Shown in pieces: positions 9,401 to 17,814 of a DNA stretch of 64,000 bases (position 1 is the stretch's first letter; each line of letters begins with the position of its first letter). A program made the translations under genes and the position numbers. Where the stretch lies: assembly GCA_965203375.1 (NCBI GenBank), contig OZ241886.1, positions 2,852,001 to 2,916,000 on the forward strand. The letters are read 5' to 3'. The notes beneath the pieces are model-generated. The model had not been told where the DNA came from and did not search any database. It worked only from the letters and a program-made list of their open reading frames with translations. The DNA comes from CATQHS01 sp965203375. Its GTDB lineage: Bacteria; Actinomycetota; Acidimicrobiia; Acidimicrobiales; Aldehydirespiratoraceae.

Positions 9401-9896
9401 TCGCTGACCCGACCAGAGTGGCCACAAACGGACGGGGGTTTTCCACGATGAATGCCTTGCCGTACAGGAAGGCTCCAGTGGGCCGCCTGACCTCCACCCG
9501 CGGCCGCTCGTCGCTGTCGACAGTCCTCAGCCATTCGATGAGGGCGCGCACATGCTGTTCGTCATCGGTAGTGAACGCCACGCGATCACGTTCGGTCTTG
9601 ATCCACTCCTCCAGCGACGACGGGTCAGGTGAAGGGGTCGCCCGCCGGCCGGTCTGATCGGCGGTCGGGTCGGGCGCGACGCCGAGAAGCAGCCTCACTC
9701 GCGGCACCGAACTCAACTCGTCAGCTATCTCCAGCCAGCCGCCCAGATTGAAATAAGCGGATGCGATAGCCACCGAGTAGTCGCCGTACCCGGCCACTTG
9801 ACGCAATGTGTCGTTGATGGCGTCGGCCACCGTGGGGCCGGACCTAGGTGGAAGAGGGTTGGTAGCGAAGGGGGCCGGGTAGCGGTTACCAGGCAT
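6447..9896 (-). CDS. PLD-like domain plus SNF2/DEAH helicase (defence or repair candidate)
   Basis: 1149 aa from the ATG at 9896, preceded by GGGAGGGAGAC; the open frame extends further upstream but without family resemblance. The N-terminal 200 aa are a phospholipase-D-like domain with LVGSANLTYAGLRRNKEL (162-179), but the catalytic His-x-Lys is replaced by Tyr-Gly-Lys (145-147). The helicase follows: DDVGLGKT (275-282), CDEAHH (about 357-362), MMTATPV, STDTLAEGVNLQ and QRFGRVDRLRS. A strongly acidic stretch (DDDEDDSDD) sits in the middle. The family (HepA-like helicases with an N-terminal PLD domain) is associated with DNA transactions and often with defence loci. No companion gene is adjacent, so it may act alone. 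Confidence 0.8.
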   Translation of the reverse strand: MPGNRYPAPFATNPLPPRSGPTVADAINDTLRQVAGYGDYSVAIASAYFNLGGWLEIADELSSVPRVRLLLGVAPDPTADQTGRRATPSPDPSSLEEWIKTERDRVAFTTDDEQHVRALIEWLRTVDSDERPRVEVRRPTGAFLYGKAFIVENPRPFVATLVGSANLTYAGLRRNKELVVGHHASETTDAVIGWFNEHWASAEVFDLADLFDQRIREHPPELIYARMLAEYYGQGLEADTAFDGVTDMLLTDWQKAGAETAFEMMQTYGGALLADDVGLGKTHTAAKVISHYTRRRERGVGAPWVLVVCPAAMESTWESVLHEQGVASRVKVLSYDKARRQIHENLDEFDKYAMVVCDEAHHLRNPGAKRTKEIDRLIAGNGTPKHALMMTATPVNNGIGDMESIISLAVRDDETFRPRGIPSLRGYFNAARRRDKQGELRPDHVEQLMDAFTVRYTRGFVEKTYPGTELDDGTLVKFPERHITKLKYEPDGPGLEVLSKLEQALIGGHEHNEETDDDYIQAGRLIFALYRPNRYEVSRRRWERSEARADDDLDESVTDRFTDGFLRTLLLKRLDSSPHALARSLERMERRHDRALRVLRAGKLPDISLVSDPAELANLFDDDEDDSDDNYGEGDDGQLGRGYDLRAMRTAVEHDIELLSRLRDLAERAQINDPKRLVLAEYLRNQAATARPISQDDDGRMARKTLVFTESADSAIDLAEWVHRQVEIAPRNDPLGKFKGRVSNEAVTGRNRSQHSNLIKSFDPAEAKAGDDRYDLIISTDTLAEGVNLQAAGRCINYDLPWNPMRVVQRFGRVDRLRSLHSKVDLRCFYPGDQIDRWLRLLRKLNRKLSAADAAVGVEKILLSDHPASGGKTFNEEQSITEGSDDLASLIDNEIDRQARSPQEMRYRLGTLRDELGSDVDDLPHTAGSGFINKSAAVVRPAYVFCLRMGEDGPVWFRTVFCDDDWKPLPRGNRQADETLSLDLHPHEETAIDDKHSSALRLADPDPAGEGPAPRHLPRHIYAGAFTAWERARAHAHAAYVKKLGEEQSSKPPEAFEKASGVLEHLGQRSKPVRDRLATVPLSKKPEEAVNKKLKEYNANHRQSAWLLEAVENILDEHGIVARVPRDGLEPGLLSEDIRLICWQAVRPG

Positions 9897-10082
9897 TGTC
9901 TCCCTCCCCCTCAACTGCTCCGTCGGCTTGGAAGGGCCCCGCCACAGGCGTCCGCCCCAACGCTTACCCGCACCCAGCGAAGGGCTGTTCGCTCGGTTCG
10001 GAATTCGAGATTCTAGGCTGACTCTAAGCGAGAGGGCCATTTTGTAATAAAATTGTAACATATTTCGCTCTCCGAAAGGCCC

Positions 10083-10109
10083 TTGACTGTCACACCCCTT
10101 ATTTATAGT
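10083..10109 (+). promoter_or_regulatory. Promoter, probably giving a leaderless mRNA
   Basis: TTGACT (10083-10088) and TATAGT (10104-10109) lie in an AT-rich island, 15 nt apart. The expected transcription start falls at the ATG at 10117 of the DUF222 gene. Motif match only. Confidence 0.5.
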
Positions 10110-10116
10110 GGTCATT

Positions 10117-10812
10117 ATGGATGAACACCTGTTCCGGGATGCGGGGGCAGAGCCGTTGGCCGACGTTGATCGGGGGCGGGCGGTGGTGAGGTTGCTCGAC
10201 GCCATGTCGCCGGTGGGCTCGGTGCCTGAGCTGCGCGACCTGGCCTCGGTCCTGGGGCGGGCTCGGGTCAAGATCGACTCGCTCATGTGCCGGATCGCCG
10301 CCGAGATGGAGCAGTCCGGCAGCGGTGCTGGGGCGGCTTCGGTGTTGCAGGAAAGCGGGCGGCTGTCGGGCCGGGATGCTCGCCGGGTCGCCAAGGTGGC
10401 CGGGAAGCTGGCCGAGATGCCCAACACGGCCGGGCGGCTGGCCGCCGGAGAAATCACCATGGATAATGCGTCGGCTCTGGTGACCGCGGCCGAGCAGTGC
10501 GGAACCGGGGTCGTCGACGGCGATGCCGGGCTGCTGGAACGAGCCGGCACGGCATCGTCGGAGTCGTTCGCCCGGGAGGCCCGCCGGTTCGCGGGGGCCA
10601 AGTCGCCGGACCGGGGGGAGGCCCTGCTGGAGCGTCAGCGCCGGGGCCGCACCGCGTCGGCCTTCGTGGACGCCGACACCGGCATGGGCAGGGTCTTCGG
10701 CACCTTCGACCCGATCAGCTTCAACCTGATCGAGCAGGTCGTCGACGGCCACACCGACGCCCTGTGGCGGGCCGACGGCGGGCGCGATGGCCGGCCTGAG
10801 GAGGTCCGCACC
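10117..10812 (+). pseudogene. DUF222/HNH gene, 5' half
   Basis: About 230 codons of the DUF222 domain found upstream of HNH nucleases in actinobacteria (DRGRAVVRLLDAM, RIAAEMEQSG, RRVAKVAGKLAEMP, FGTFDPISFNLIEQ). Family resemblance stops near 10812, just after RPEEVRT. The frame then runs on to 11142 as Arg/Pro-rich sequence typical of a wrong frame. The missing HNH half sits at 14881-15519 in the same orientation and begins where this half stops, judged against the intact paralogue at 54084-55499. An insertion that split one gene is the simplest reading. I choose ATG 10117 because of the promoter spacing. Confidence 0.7.
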
Positions 10813-11038
10813 TGCGAGCGACGACTCGGGCGACATCTGCTACTGGCCCGAGGACACGCCCCTCGAGGGCCTGGCCCCCGCCGTCCGAGCCGTCTCCAAG
10901 GCGGTCTTCAAGCACCTGAAGAAGGCAGGCCCCGAAGTGGGGATGGACGACCTCAGGTCCGCCGCCATCGCAGCCGCCGAACGGGTCGGCGGCCCGGTCC
11001 CCTGCTCATACCCGGACCCGAGGGGCGCAGCGCCGTGA
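10787..11038 (+). other. Short coding-like frame after the break point
   Basis: This frame has high G/C at third positions and ordinary protein composition (DSGDICYWPEDTPLEG, AVFKHLKKAGPEVGMDDL). It could be the cut end of a gene carried by the insertion. I recognise no family and see no convincing start or ribosome site. Confidence 0.3.
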
Positions 11039-11500
11039 GCCGCCGTGCCGCTGCCCTCGTGGCCAAGGCCGAGCGTTCCGACAAGCAGGATGCCGCGCCC
11101 CAAAGTGTGCGACTTCGTACAGGTCGTTTCTGGGGTCCTTAGGACAACCCTTCGATTAAAGAAGACATCGGATTGAGCGTCACAATGACGCACATTTTGA
11201 GTGGGCGCCCGCCGAGCCCGCCGAGCCCGTTGCCCCGCCGCCTGTCGCGCTCTCTCCGTCTCTCCCGTTCTGCGCCCTGCCCGCTGTCTGCTGGCCGCCC
11301 CTTACGGGCGGGTCGGCGTGTCGCCCGCCGCGGCGCAGGGCCGCAGGGCGCAGCCGCGGGGCGGAGGGGCGCGACGGGCGGTGCGGCGCCGGGGCTGGCG
11401 GGCCCGACGTTCTCTCTTTTCATGCCCTCGGCGGGCGCGGGGTTCGCTTCGGCTGCGGGGCCCGCGGGGCGGGCGGGCGCAGCCGCAGCGGGAGGGGCCG
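11039..11500. other. No gene seen
   Basis: Very G/C-rich, low-complexity stretch (runs of GCCCGCCGAG type) after a short A/T-richer piece near 11110-11180. The frames crossing it on both strands are Arg/Pro/Ala-rich and look like composition artefacts. Confidence 0.5.
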
Positions 11501-11770
11501 CTACGGCGCCCAGACGTGGTAGACGGCCCAGACGCGTTCGTGTTCGTCGCCGTCGGCGCCGTCGGCGCCGGTGCGCAGGCATTCGGGCCGGTCTTTGACC
11601 TCCATCGCCTCGCGGTCCTGGGCCTGCTGGTAGGTGAGCCCCTTCGCCAGGACGCTGGAATGCGTGTAGCCCTCCCGGCGCTTCCAGCGCTCGATCCGGT
11701 CGTGAAGGTCGGGCTCTCTCGCCACACCGATCCTGCACCGGGCCCGGGCGCGGCCGGTCAAGGGAGCCAA
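11501..11770 (-). CDS. Small protein of unknown function
   Basis: About 89 aa from a TTG at 11770. Segments such as RIGVAREPDLHDRIERWKRR, GYTHSSVLAKGLTYQQA and RVWAVYHVW read like a compact folded domain. They recall small bacterial proteins that begin with an RxGI(T/A) strand and carry a GLT-x-x-x-A helix, but I cannot name the family. It follows the HNH-like gene at 11808 on the same strand. Confidence 0.4.
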   Translation of the reverse strand: MAPLTGRARARCRIGVAREPDLHDRIERWKRREGYTHSSVLAKGLTYQQAQDREAMEVKDRPECLRTGADGADGDEHERVWAVYHVWAP

Positions 11771-11807
11771 AACCGGCCCTGCCCGCCGGCGGCTATCCCG
11801 GCACCAA

Positions 11808-12935
11808 TCAGCCGAAACACGAAAAGCGACGCTGGAAGTGGGCTGGCGGGTAATCCATCAGCATCGCCATAAAATATTGAATTATTTGCTGTTGGCGGTC
11901 AGCGGATAGCTTATCCCATAACGCCGGCGATATGACGAAGTTTTCTGTGGACAAAACAGCTCGAGTTAACTCTTCACGGAATCGTTTGCTCGTCGGCGGG
12001 GCGTTCAGATGCCGGCCGGCGTAGCTTTCGAGTTCCGGGTAATCGTCTGCTGTAGAAGAAAAAATAACGACGACTCCCTGCGCCGCAGGCAGAATTGTCA
12101 GCACGGCCATCGCCGTAGAGTCCCGATCTATATCATCTAAGGGAATCAGGTCAGCGGCCGCCAGGTTTGGTGTCACCTTGTCCGCTTGGAATATCTTGTG
12201 CCGCATCCCAGCCCAGTCACCGGCCACTAGCATTTTGTCGATACGCTCTTTGTATTCTATGATCTGTTTAGGCACGACCTGCATTTGAAAAGTGAACTGG
12301 TCTATCAGCCCGCCATCAGCCGTTCTCCTTACAGGCATCCTCTTGTCCTTGAAGTGATGCAACCCACATTTTTGCTCATATGTCTTGCGTAATATGGCCC
12401 TATACGCCAGCCGAAAAAGATATTCTTGATTCCCTGTATCTATGTCCCCGTTATCTATCATCTCGAAAATCGAATTGTCATGTTCGCCGCAAAGCCCGGT
12501 GAAAGTCGTCGCTTCGCCTATCCCGATCAGCTTGAACGGAGAGACAACCTCATAAGTGCCGTCTTCTTTGTTCGGGCCGCCTTCGCCATGCAGCGCCCAC
12601 ACTTTCCCATCTATAGCTAACCGCCTAAGCACCTTGCCTTGAGAGAGCGAGTGCGCTTTGATGATGGCTTTGCCTTTTGCGGCGCATCCGGGAGCCAGGC
12701 ACAGCTTGAGCCCCTTCCTCAACTGCTGGATGCTCTTATGGAACTCGGCCAGTTGTTCCGCCGACGGCGGCCCGGCTGGCGGCGCGTCGTCGTACATGGC
12801 GACTACATCTACACCCCCACTGGCTAGGGCATCCGGATACATGACCTCCGCCGGGATAGGGATGCCCGGCGGCGGGAACGCCTGCGGGGGCGTGTGCCCT
12901 GCTTTGACTTTCTTGCGCTTCCGGTGCTTGGCCAT
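11808..12935 (-). CDS. Unknown protein with an HNH-like zinc motif
   Basis: 375 aa with ribosome site GGAG before ATG 12935. After a basic, Pro-rich N-terminus, residues about 95-190 contain LCLAPGCAAKGKAIIKAHSL, then FTGLCGEHDNSIFEMID. The pattern Cys-x4-Cys, AHS and Cys-x2-His-Asp matches a variant HNH/zinc-finger nuclease arrangement seen in uncharacterised proteins of accessory regions. The rest has no motif I can name. It lies within the segment that splits the DUF222 gene, beside other unknown genes, which suggests a mobile or defence context. The nuclease role is inference. Confidence 0.6.
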   Translation of the reverse strand: MAKHRKRKKVKAGHTPPQAFPPPGIPIPAEVMYPDALASGGVDVVAMYDDAPPAGPPSAEQLAEFHKSIQQLRKGLKLCLAPGCAAKGKAIIKAHSLSQGKVLRRLAIDGKVWALHGEGGPNKEDGTYEVVSPFKLIGIGEATTFTGLCGEHDNSIFEMIDNGDIDTGNQEYLFRLAYRAILRKTYEQKCGLHHFKDKRMPVRRTADGGLIDQFTFQMQVVPKQIIEYKERIDKMLVAGDWAGMRHKIFQADKVTPNLAAADLIPLDDIDRDSTAMAVLTILPAAQGVVVIFSSTADDYPELESYAGRHLNAPPTSKRFREELTRAVLSTENFVISPALWDKLSADRQQQIIQYFMAMLMDYPPAHFQRRFSCFG

Positions 12936-13000
12936 ATGCAGGATTACTCCTCTAGACGCCCCGGCACGTGGACCGGAACGAGGGCGGAACGCTGCTGGGA

Positions 13001-13520
13001 ATGTCTGTCATCGGGTGTGTTCTTTCTCTGAGCGGTGGGAGTGTCTGTCAATTATCTCCGCGGCCTGGCGAGATGTCGCTTCCAGCGGTGCCGTCGGAGA
13101 TCGCCTGGCCTGCGTTGTCGGCCACCATCTCCATGAGGTCTGGGACGCACAGCTTGCCGACGAGTCCCTCAGCGGCCCTGTCGGCCACCATCTCCATGAG
13201 GTCGGGGCCGTACAGATTGCCGACGAGAACCGCAGCGGCCTTCTCCGCTGTCATATCGGCCAACTCCAGCCTGTCCATGGCCTCTTCAGCAGCGGACAAA
13301 GCGGCAGCCTTAGTGTCCTCGACTCCACTCCGGCTGTATCCACTGCTTAGCCAGGCGTTCCACGACCAACCATCTTGGTTATGGAAGCGGTCCGCTCGTA
13401 TCTTCCCCGTGCCGATGTAGTAGCAGACATGCTCATCGCTGGTATCAAGGAAATAGCCACAGCGGTGACAACTGCCGGAAAGGCGTTTCGTGTCTGTCAT
13501 CTCTGTTGTGTTCTTTCTGG
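13001..13520 (-). repeat. Duplicated 5' leader (13001-13030 and 13491-13520)
   Basis: The leader and first codons of the gene starting at 13500 (TGTCTGTCAT on the plus strand followed by a TGTGTTCTTTCT stretch) recur at 13001-13030. There they head an 18-codon frame (MTDIPSSVPPSF) that stops at 12951, just before the next gene. It looks like a duplicated gene start that has decayed. Confidence 0.5.
13048..13500 (-). CDS. Small zinc-ribbon protein with an internal 21-aa repeat
   Basis: 150 aa. The N-terminus has CHRCGYFLDTSDEHVC, a probable zinc ribbon, followed by WSWNAWLSSGYSRSG. The C-terminal third is a 21-aa tandem repeat (VGNLYGPDLMEMVADRAAEGL, then VGKLCVPDLMEMVADNAGQ), from a 63-bp duplication. 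Function unknown. It lies upstream of the HNH-like gene on the same strand, and the duplicated leader suggests both belong to one transcript. Confidence 0.5.
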   Translation of the reverse strand: MTDTKRLSGSCHRCGYFLDTSDEHVCYYIGTGKIRADRFHNQDGWSWNAWLSSGYSRSGVEDTKAAALSAAEEAMDRLELADMTAEKAAAVLVGNLYGPDLMEMVADRAAEGLVGKLCVPDLMEMVADNAGQAISDGTAGSDISPGRGDN

Positions 13521-13734
13521 TCGCGTTGGAGGTTTATCGGGGAGGACGATCAGTGTACAGGACCGGGAGCGGGTAGCCAACAAACCGGCGCCTTTTTCTT
13601 GGCCCGAGCCTCGCTGCGGCGGGCCGTTAGAGCAGGTCGCTGCAGCCCTCGCTGCCCCCGGCGAACCCGGGCGCCGAGCCCTGGCCCGGCTCCGCTCTGA
13701 AGACGCCGCCGAGCCGTCCTGACGGCTGCTGAGA

Positions 13735-14551
13735 TCACATCCCGCAGACTTTGTAGAGGTAGCTAGCTACAGCGGCGAGGCCGTCGGTGTTGGACCAGCG
13801 GTGTGTGGTGGTAACACCTGCGTCGACATATCCGAAGAGGAGGTCACTGGGGTGGTCGATGATGTTCCGCAGGAACGCCCCCCGACTCAAGGACGAAGGC
13901 TGTACCAGCCGGTCGCGCTGCGCTCCCCATGTCCTTATCTCCCAAACGGCTGTGGTTATGCCTCCGTCGCCGGGCCAGTAGTTCACCCGGATGCTGCCAG
14001 TGGCGACCAGCGAAGGCACAGCAATATGGATCTCGGGAGAACCGTCCGCCCAGCACACAACGCTTAGAAAAGCGAAGTCCCAGTTGTGGCCGTTCCAGTT
14101 GCCGTCGCTGATCAACGAGTAGGCCACCGTCCCGACGTCGTGAACGCTCCGCGTCCAATCGCCGGTGTCCGCTGGGGCCACGGGGGCGGTGGTCGTAGGC
14201 GTTCTCGGGGCAGTGGCCGTGCCGCAGTCGCCGTCGAGCCCGCAGACCCCGTAGGCGAGCAGCGCGGCGGCTTGGCCTCTGGTGAGGGTGGAGTCGCCGT
14301 CGTCGTCTTGGTATCTGTCGAGCAGCCTTCGGAGCACGACCTCGGACTGCCGGTTGGTGAGCTTGCGGTCCGGCCTGAAAGAGCCGTCGTCGTATCCGGC
14401 GAACAGGCCCTTGGCGTTAGCGGCCCGTATCGCCTGCTCGTGCTCGTGGCCGACGATGTCGGTGAACAGCGCGACCGTGGCCGCCCCGGCCGCGGCAGCG
14501 CCCACGGCTACAGCGGCGGCGATCAGCGCCGCGGTTCAACGATTTACGCAT
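13735..14551 (-). pseudogene. Secreted SLH-domain protein with a frameshift in its signal peptide
   Basis: The main frame (14505 to 13735, 256 aa) has one SLH-like repeat (FTDIVGHEHEQAIRAANAKG, FAGYDDGSFRPDRKLTNRQ), a Thr/Pro linker and a C-terminal domain rich in Trp/Tyr. It lacks a signal peptide. One base out of frame, with a perfect GGAGG site, is ATG 14551 encoding MRKSLN. Removing one C near 14531-14540 would join this to AALIAAAVAVGAAAAGAATVA, a textbook signal peptide. So the gene is either broken or misread by one base. Paralogous in design to the SLH genes at 38349 and 41532. Confidence 0.7.
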
Positions 14552-14880
14552 CGGGATGCCTCCTATGTCGCGGCCCCGCCGGAACGAACTGTAAGTCATC
14601 GGAGAAGCAACGGCCGGGGCCGGCCTGTGCCCGCCGCCTCACCCGGCAACGCGCCGCGAGGATCAGCGGCCGGAGAACCCCGGAGCCCGCTCCAGCGCCG
14701 GCGCGCCGAGACCGGCCCAAGAACCCAAAAGTCTTCGCCATTCCTCGCCACCGCCAGCGACCCCTCAACCCCTAGACAGGCAGGCGCCAGCCCCCGCAGC
14801 CGCAGCGGCGGCAAGCCCGGCACGGCCCCCGGCGGCGAAGGAAGCAGGCAGCGGGAGGGCGGCCCGGCGAAGAAACCAGA
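14552..14880. other. No gene assigned; insertion edge
   Basis: Between the SLH start and the recognisable HNH half. It is G/C-rich; a plus-strand frame continuous with the HNH half can be followed back to about 14838, in a charged linker-like composition. No boundary repeat is evident. Confidence 0.4.
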
Positions 14881-15519
14881 GGGCCGGGGAAAGCCGACGA
14901 AGCGGCGGGGCAGCAGCGCCGGGCCGACGCCCTGTTCGAGCTCATCACCGGCCGGGACGCCCTCACCCGTCAGCCACTGGCGGTCGGTGCCGACGGCGGA
15001 GCCGGCAAGGCCATCAGAGCCAAGGCGTCGGCCCAGTTGGTGGTGGTGGCCGACATCGGCGTGATCGACGGCACCGATCCCGACGGATGCTGTGAGATCA
15101 TCGGCACCGGGCCCGTGCCGGCGAGCATCCTCGCCGAGCTGTCGCCCGACACCCGGCTGACCGGCATGATCTTCGCCGGCCGGGGGCGGCCGCTGTGGAT
15201 GGGGCGCAGCCTCCGGCTGGCCAACGTCCACCAGCACCTGGCCGTGGCGGTGCGGGACCGAGGATGCGTGACCTGCGGCGCCCCGATGCAGCGCTGCGAG
15301 ATCCATCACGTCCGGGAGTGGGAGAACGGCGGCGTCACCGACATCGACAACCTGATGGCGCTGTGCGGCCCCCATCACCGAGCGCACCATCGCAAGAACA
15401 GTCGGCCAGCCGCCAGCGCTCCGAGCGGGAGCCGCGAACCGGCGGCCAACACCCGAAGCGGAAACGGCCAAGCGATCGGTCGGCGGCGGCAGAACCGGAC
15501 CCGGGACGGGCCCGGGTAA
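14881..15519 (+). pseudogene. DUF222/HNH gene, 3' half with HNH nuclease motif
   Basis: Starts inside the conserved RRADALFELITGRDAL segment, then ASAQLVVVADIGVIDGTDP and TRLTGMIFAGRGRPLW. The HNH motif follows: CVTCGAPMQRCEIHHV, NGGVTDIDNLMALC, HHRAHH. It has no start codon or ribosome site of its own at the proper place. It complements the 5' half at 10117-10812. The nuclease chemistry would be intact if the domain were expressed from an internal start. Confidence 0.75.
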
Positions 15520-15526
15520 GAGGGTG

Positions 15527-15569
15527 GGGCGGGCCGGCGGCTGTTGTAGGTACCGCCGCCGGCCCGCCC
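15527..15569. terminator. Strong G/C hairpin between convergent genes
   Basis: A perfect 15-bp stem (GGGCGGGCCGGCGGC at 15527-15541, its complement at 15555-15569) closes a 13-nt loop. It lies between the HNH half (ends 15519) and the VWA gene on the other strand (ends 15615). No U-tract follows, so it is an atypical, possibly bidirectional, terminator. Confidence 0.65.
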
Positions 15570-15614
15570 TGTTCCCCCGGGCTCCATCCCCTCCGCTGGA
15601 AGCCGGGAGATCCT

Positions 15615-17519
15615 TTAGCCGATTCCGGTTGTGTCGCCGCCTATCTGGCGGACGGTGAGGATCAGGTCGAGCAGCTCTTCGGTGTCGGGGTCCTCGGGCA
15701 GGGACTCCGCCACCGAGATGGCCGCCTTGGCCAAGTCGAGCATCCCCGTGTCGGCGAAGGGGCTGCCGCCGAGGGTTTCGGCCAGCTCGGCGGCCACCGC
15801 GGCCAGCCGGAAGTGCGGGGCGGCCGACTCGAAAGACGGCGCGATGTCGGCGGCCGAGAGCCTGGCCGTCACCTCGCTGACCGCCCCGCTCCTCGGCCTC
15901 TGGTAGCGCAGCGTCGCCACCGCCACCGGGTCCGACGGGCCCAACCCCGATCCGCCGCCGGCCAGTGCCACCTCGTAGAGGGCGGTCGAGCTCTGGCCCA
16001 GGCCGACCTCGCCCGCGTCGCGGGTGTCGTCGCGGAAGTCCTCGTCGTCAATGGCCCGGTTCTCGAAGCCGAGCAGCCGGTACGACCGGACGGCCTCGGG
16101 GTCGAAGGCCACCTGGATGCGGGCGTCGCGGGCGGCCAAGGACAGCAGGCTGCCCAGGTCGTCCACGAAGACGCGCCGGGCCTCGTCGGGGCTGTCGATG
16201 TAGTGGTAGGTGCCGTCGGCCCGGTTGGCCAACTGCTCCATGAGCACGTCGTTGAACGGCCCCAGGCCCACGCCGACGGTGGACAGCCCGATGTCGGACC
16301 GCTCGCCTATCTCCTCGAGGATGTCGTCGGTGCGGGTGGCCCCCACGTTGGCCACTCCGTCGGACAGCAGCAGGACCAGAACCGACCGGTCCTGATCGGC
16401 CTCGCGCCTGGCCATCTCGTAGCCGCGCGTCAGCCCCGCCTCGGCGTTGGTGCTGCCCCCGGGGGCCACCCGCCAGCGGATCTCATCCATGATCTCGTCT
16501 CGGTTGCCCCCGATTTGGGTGGGCTCAACGATGATGTCGGCGTTGTTGTCGTAGGCGACGACACCCACCCGGGCGCTGTCGGGCAGGCCCGACACCAGGA
16601 AGTCCACCGCCCGATGGGCCAGGGCCATCCTCTCGATGGGCTCGGAGTCGGGCCCGGCCCACTCGCCCATCGACCCGGACCGGTCTATCACCAGCACCAC
16701 CGTCTGGGGGATCACCACGTCGGACAGGGCGTCGGGGGCCTGCACGCCCACCCGCACCAGCACCTGCCCGGCGCCGGAGAAGGGGGAGGGGGCCGCGTCA
16801 ATGTCGACCAGCAGCTCGTCCAGCACCGGCCGGTATCCGCCGTCGAAGTAGTTGACGAACTCCTCAACCCTCACCGCTTCGGGAGGCGGCAGCCGCCCGC
16901 CCTCGAGATGGTTGCGGGCCACGACGTAGGACGCCGTGTCCACGTCCAGGGCGAAGGTGGAGAACGGGTCCTCGGAGGCGTCCACCACCGGGTTGTCGCC
17001 GTAGTCCAAGAAGATGTCGGGCCCGCATCCCGAGCACGCCGCGCCAAGGGGCGCGGTCGTTGCGGCAGCGGGGCCAGCGGCGTCGTCCGCGCTCACGTCG
17101 CCCATTTCCATGGCATAAGTGCCGGCTTCCGGCTCAGCCGGCGCCCAGAGAGCCTCGTCCGAAGGGGCCGCGGTCGTTGCGGCGGCAGTTGAGCCGCTCT
17201 CGCCGCCCGCGGCGTCGCCGTCGCCGGAAATGCTGCACGACAGCGCCACCAGGCTCAGGCCGATGACAGCCCCCACGGCAGAAACGGCCCGGCGTCGGAC
17301 GAGCGGTCGCAGCCGCGGCCTCAGACTGAATCGGCTCTCGCTGAGCACCCCAGCGGACGGGCGGCCCCGGCTGGCGGCAAGTCGCAGCCGCGGCCTCCGA
17401 CCGAATCGGCTCTCGCCCGAGGCACCCGGTCCGAGCCGATTTGCGTTCGCGGTTTCCGCGGCCGTGGCCTTCGCAGCCGTAGCTCTCGTGCCCATGACCT
17501 TCGTGGTTGCGGCTTGCAT
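15615..17519 (-). CDS. VWA-domain lipoprotein, YfbK-like
   Basis: 634 aa from ATG 17519, which has a fine ribosome site (AAAGGGGGAG). A long basic N-terminal region of about 75 aa, built partly from a 75-bp duplication (DNA at 17306 and 17381, each encoding ESRF..RPRLR), precedes a hydrophobic helix ending VALSC, a lipobox. The mature part has the YfbK order: a VWA-associated N-terminal domain (FSTFALDVDTASYVVARNHL), a VWA domain with the metal site DRSGSM and DGVAN, and a C-terminal domain. Such proteins sit on the cell surface; their ligand is unknown. The unusually long region before the lipobox may mean that translation starts further in. Confidence 0.78.
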   Translation of the reverse strand: MQAATTKVMGTRATAAKATAAETANANRLGPGASGESRFGRRPRLRLAASRGRPSAGVLSESRFSLRPRLRPLVRRRAVSAVGAVIGLSLVALSCSISGDGDAAGGESGSTAAATTAAPSDEALWAPAEPEAGTYAMEMGDVSADDAAGPAAATTAPLGAACSGCGPDIFLDYGDNPVVDASEDPFSTFALDVDTASYVVARNHLEGGRLPPPEAVRVEEFVNYFDGGYRPVLDELLVDIDAAPSPFSGAGQVLVRVGVQAPDALSDVVIPQTVVLVIDRSGSMGEWAGPDSEPIERMALAHRAVDFLVSGLPDSARVGVVAYDNNADIIVEPTQIGGNRDEIMDEIRWRVAPGGSTNAEAGLTRGYEMARREADQDRSVLVLLLSDGVANVGATRTDDILEEIGERSDIGLSTVGVGLGPFNDVLMEQLANRADGTYHYIDSPDEARRVFVDDLGSLLSLAARDARIQVAFDPEAVRSYRLLGFENRAIDDEDFRDDTRDAGEVGLGQSSTALYEVALAGGGSGLGPSDPVAVATLRYQRPRSGAVSEVTARLSAADIAPSFESAAPHFRLAAVAAELAETLGGSPFADTGMLDLAKAAISVAESLPEDPDTEELLDLILTVRQIGGDTTGIG

Positions 17520-17814
17520 GTCTCCCCCTTTGCTCCGGCCCCGTCGTTGGGGTCGGTCGGTCGAGGGGATTGGACGACTCGAACGGCGCGTCGGTTCCCG
17601 AGCCGGACAACTTCATCGGGCCTGCCGGTGGCGGAGCGACACCCGGGACTCGACGGCGGCCGGGCCGCGCCGACAAGGCCGTGGACGCGGAAAGCGCTGA
17701 CCCCGGACTCGCCGCCGGGCCCGAGGCTCACGGAGACCCACCCCGCCTGCGGAGACACAAGGCCGCAAACCCAGGACTCGGCCCGCCCGGGTCCGAGGTC
17801 CGCGGGTGTCGCCC
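17520..17814. other. No gene seen
   Basis: 295 bp between two minus-strand genes. It holds only the VWA ribosome site at its left end and scattered CGGACTCG/CGGGACTCG-like motifs. No start codon chain links the two genes here, unlike the spacer at 19.7-19.9 kb. Confidence 0.5.

Noticed and set aside
6447..10601. Longer version of the PLD-helicase starting at 10601
   Set aside because: The extra 235 residues lie opposite the DUF222 coding region and its promoter and show no family resemblance; ATG 9896 has a ribosome site and leads straight into the PLD domain.
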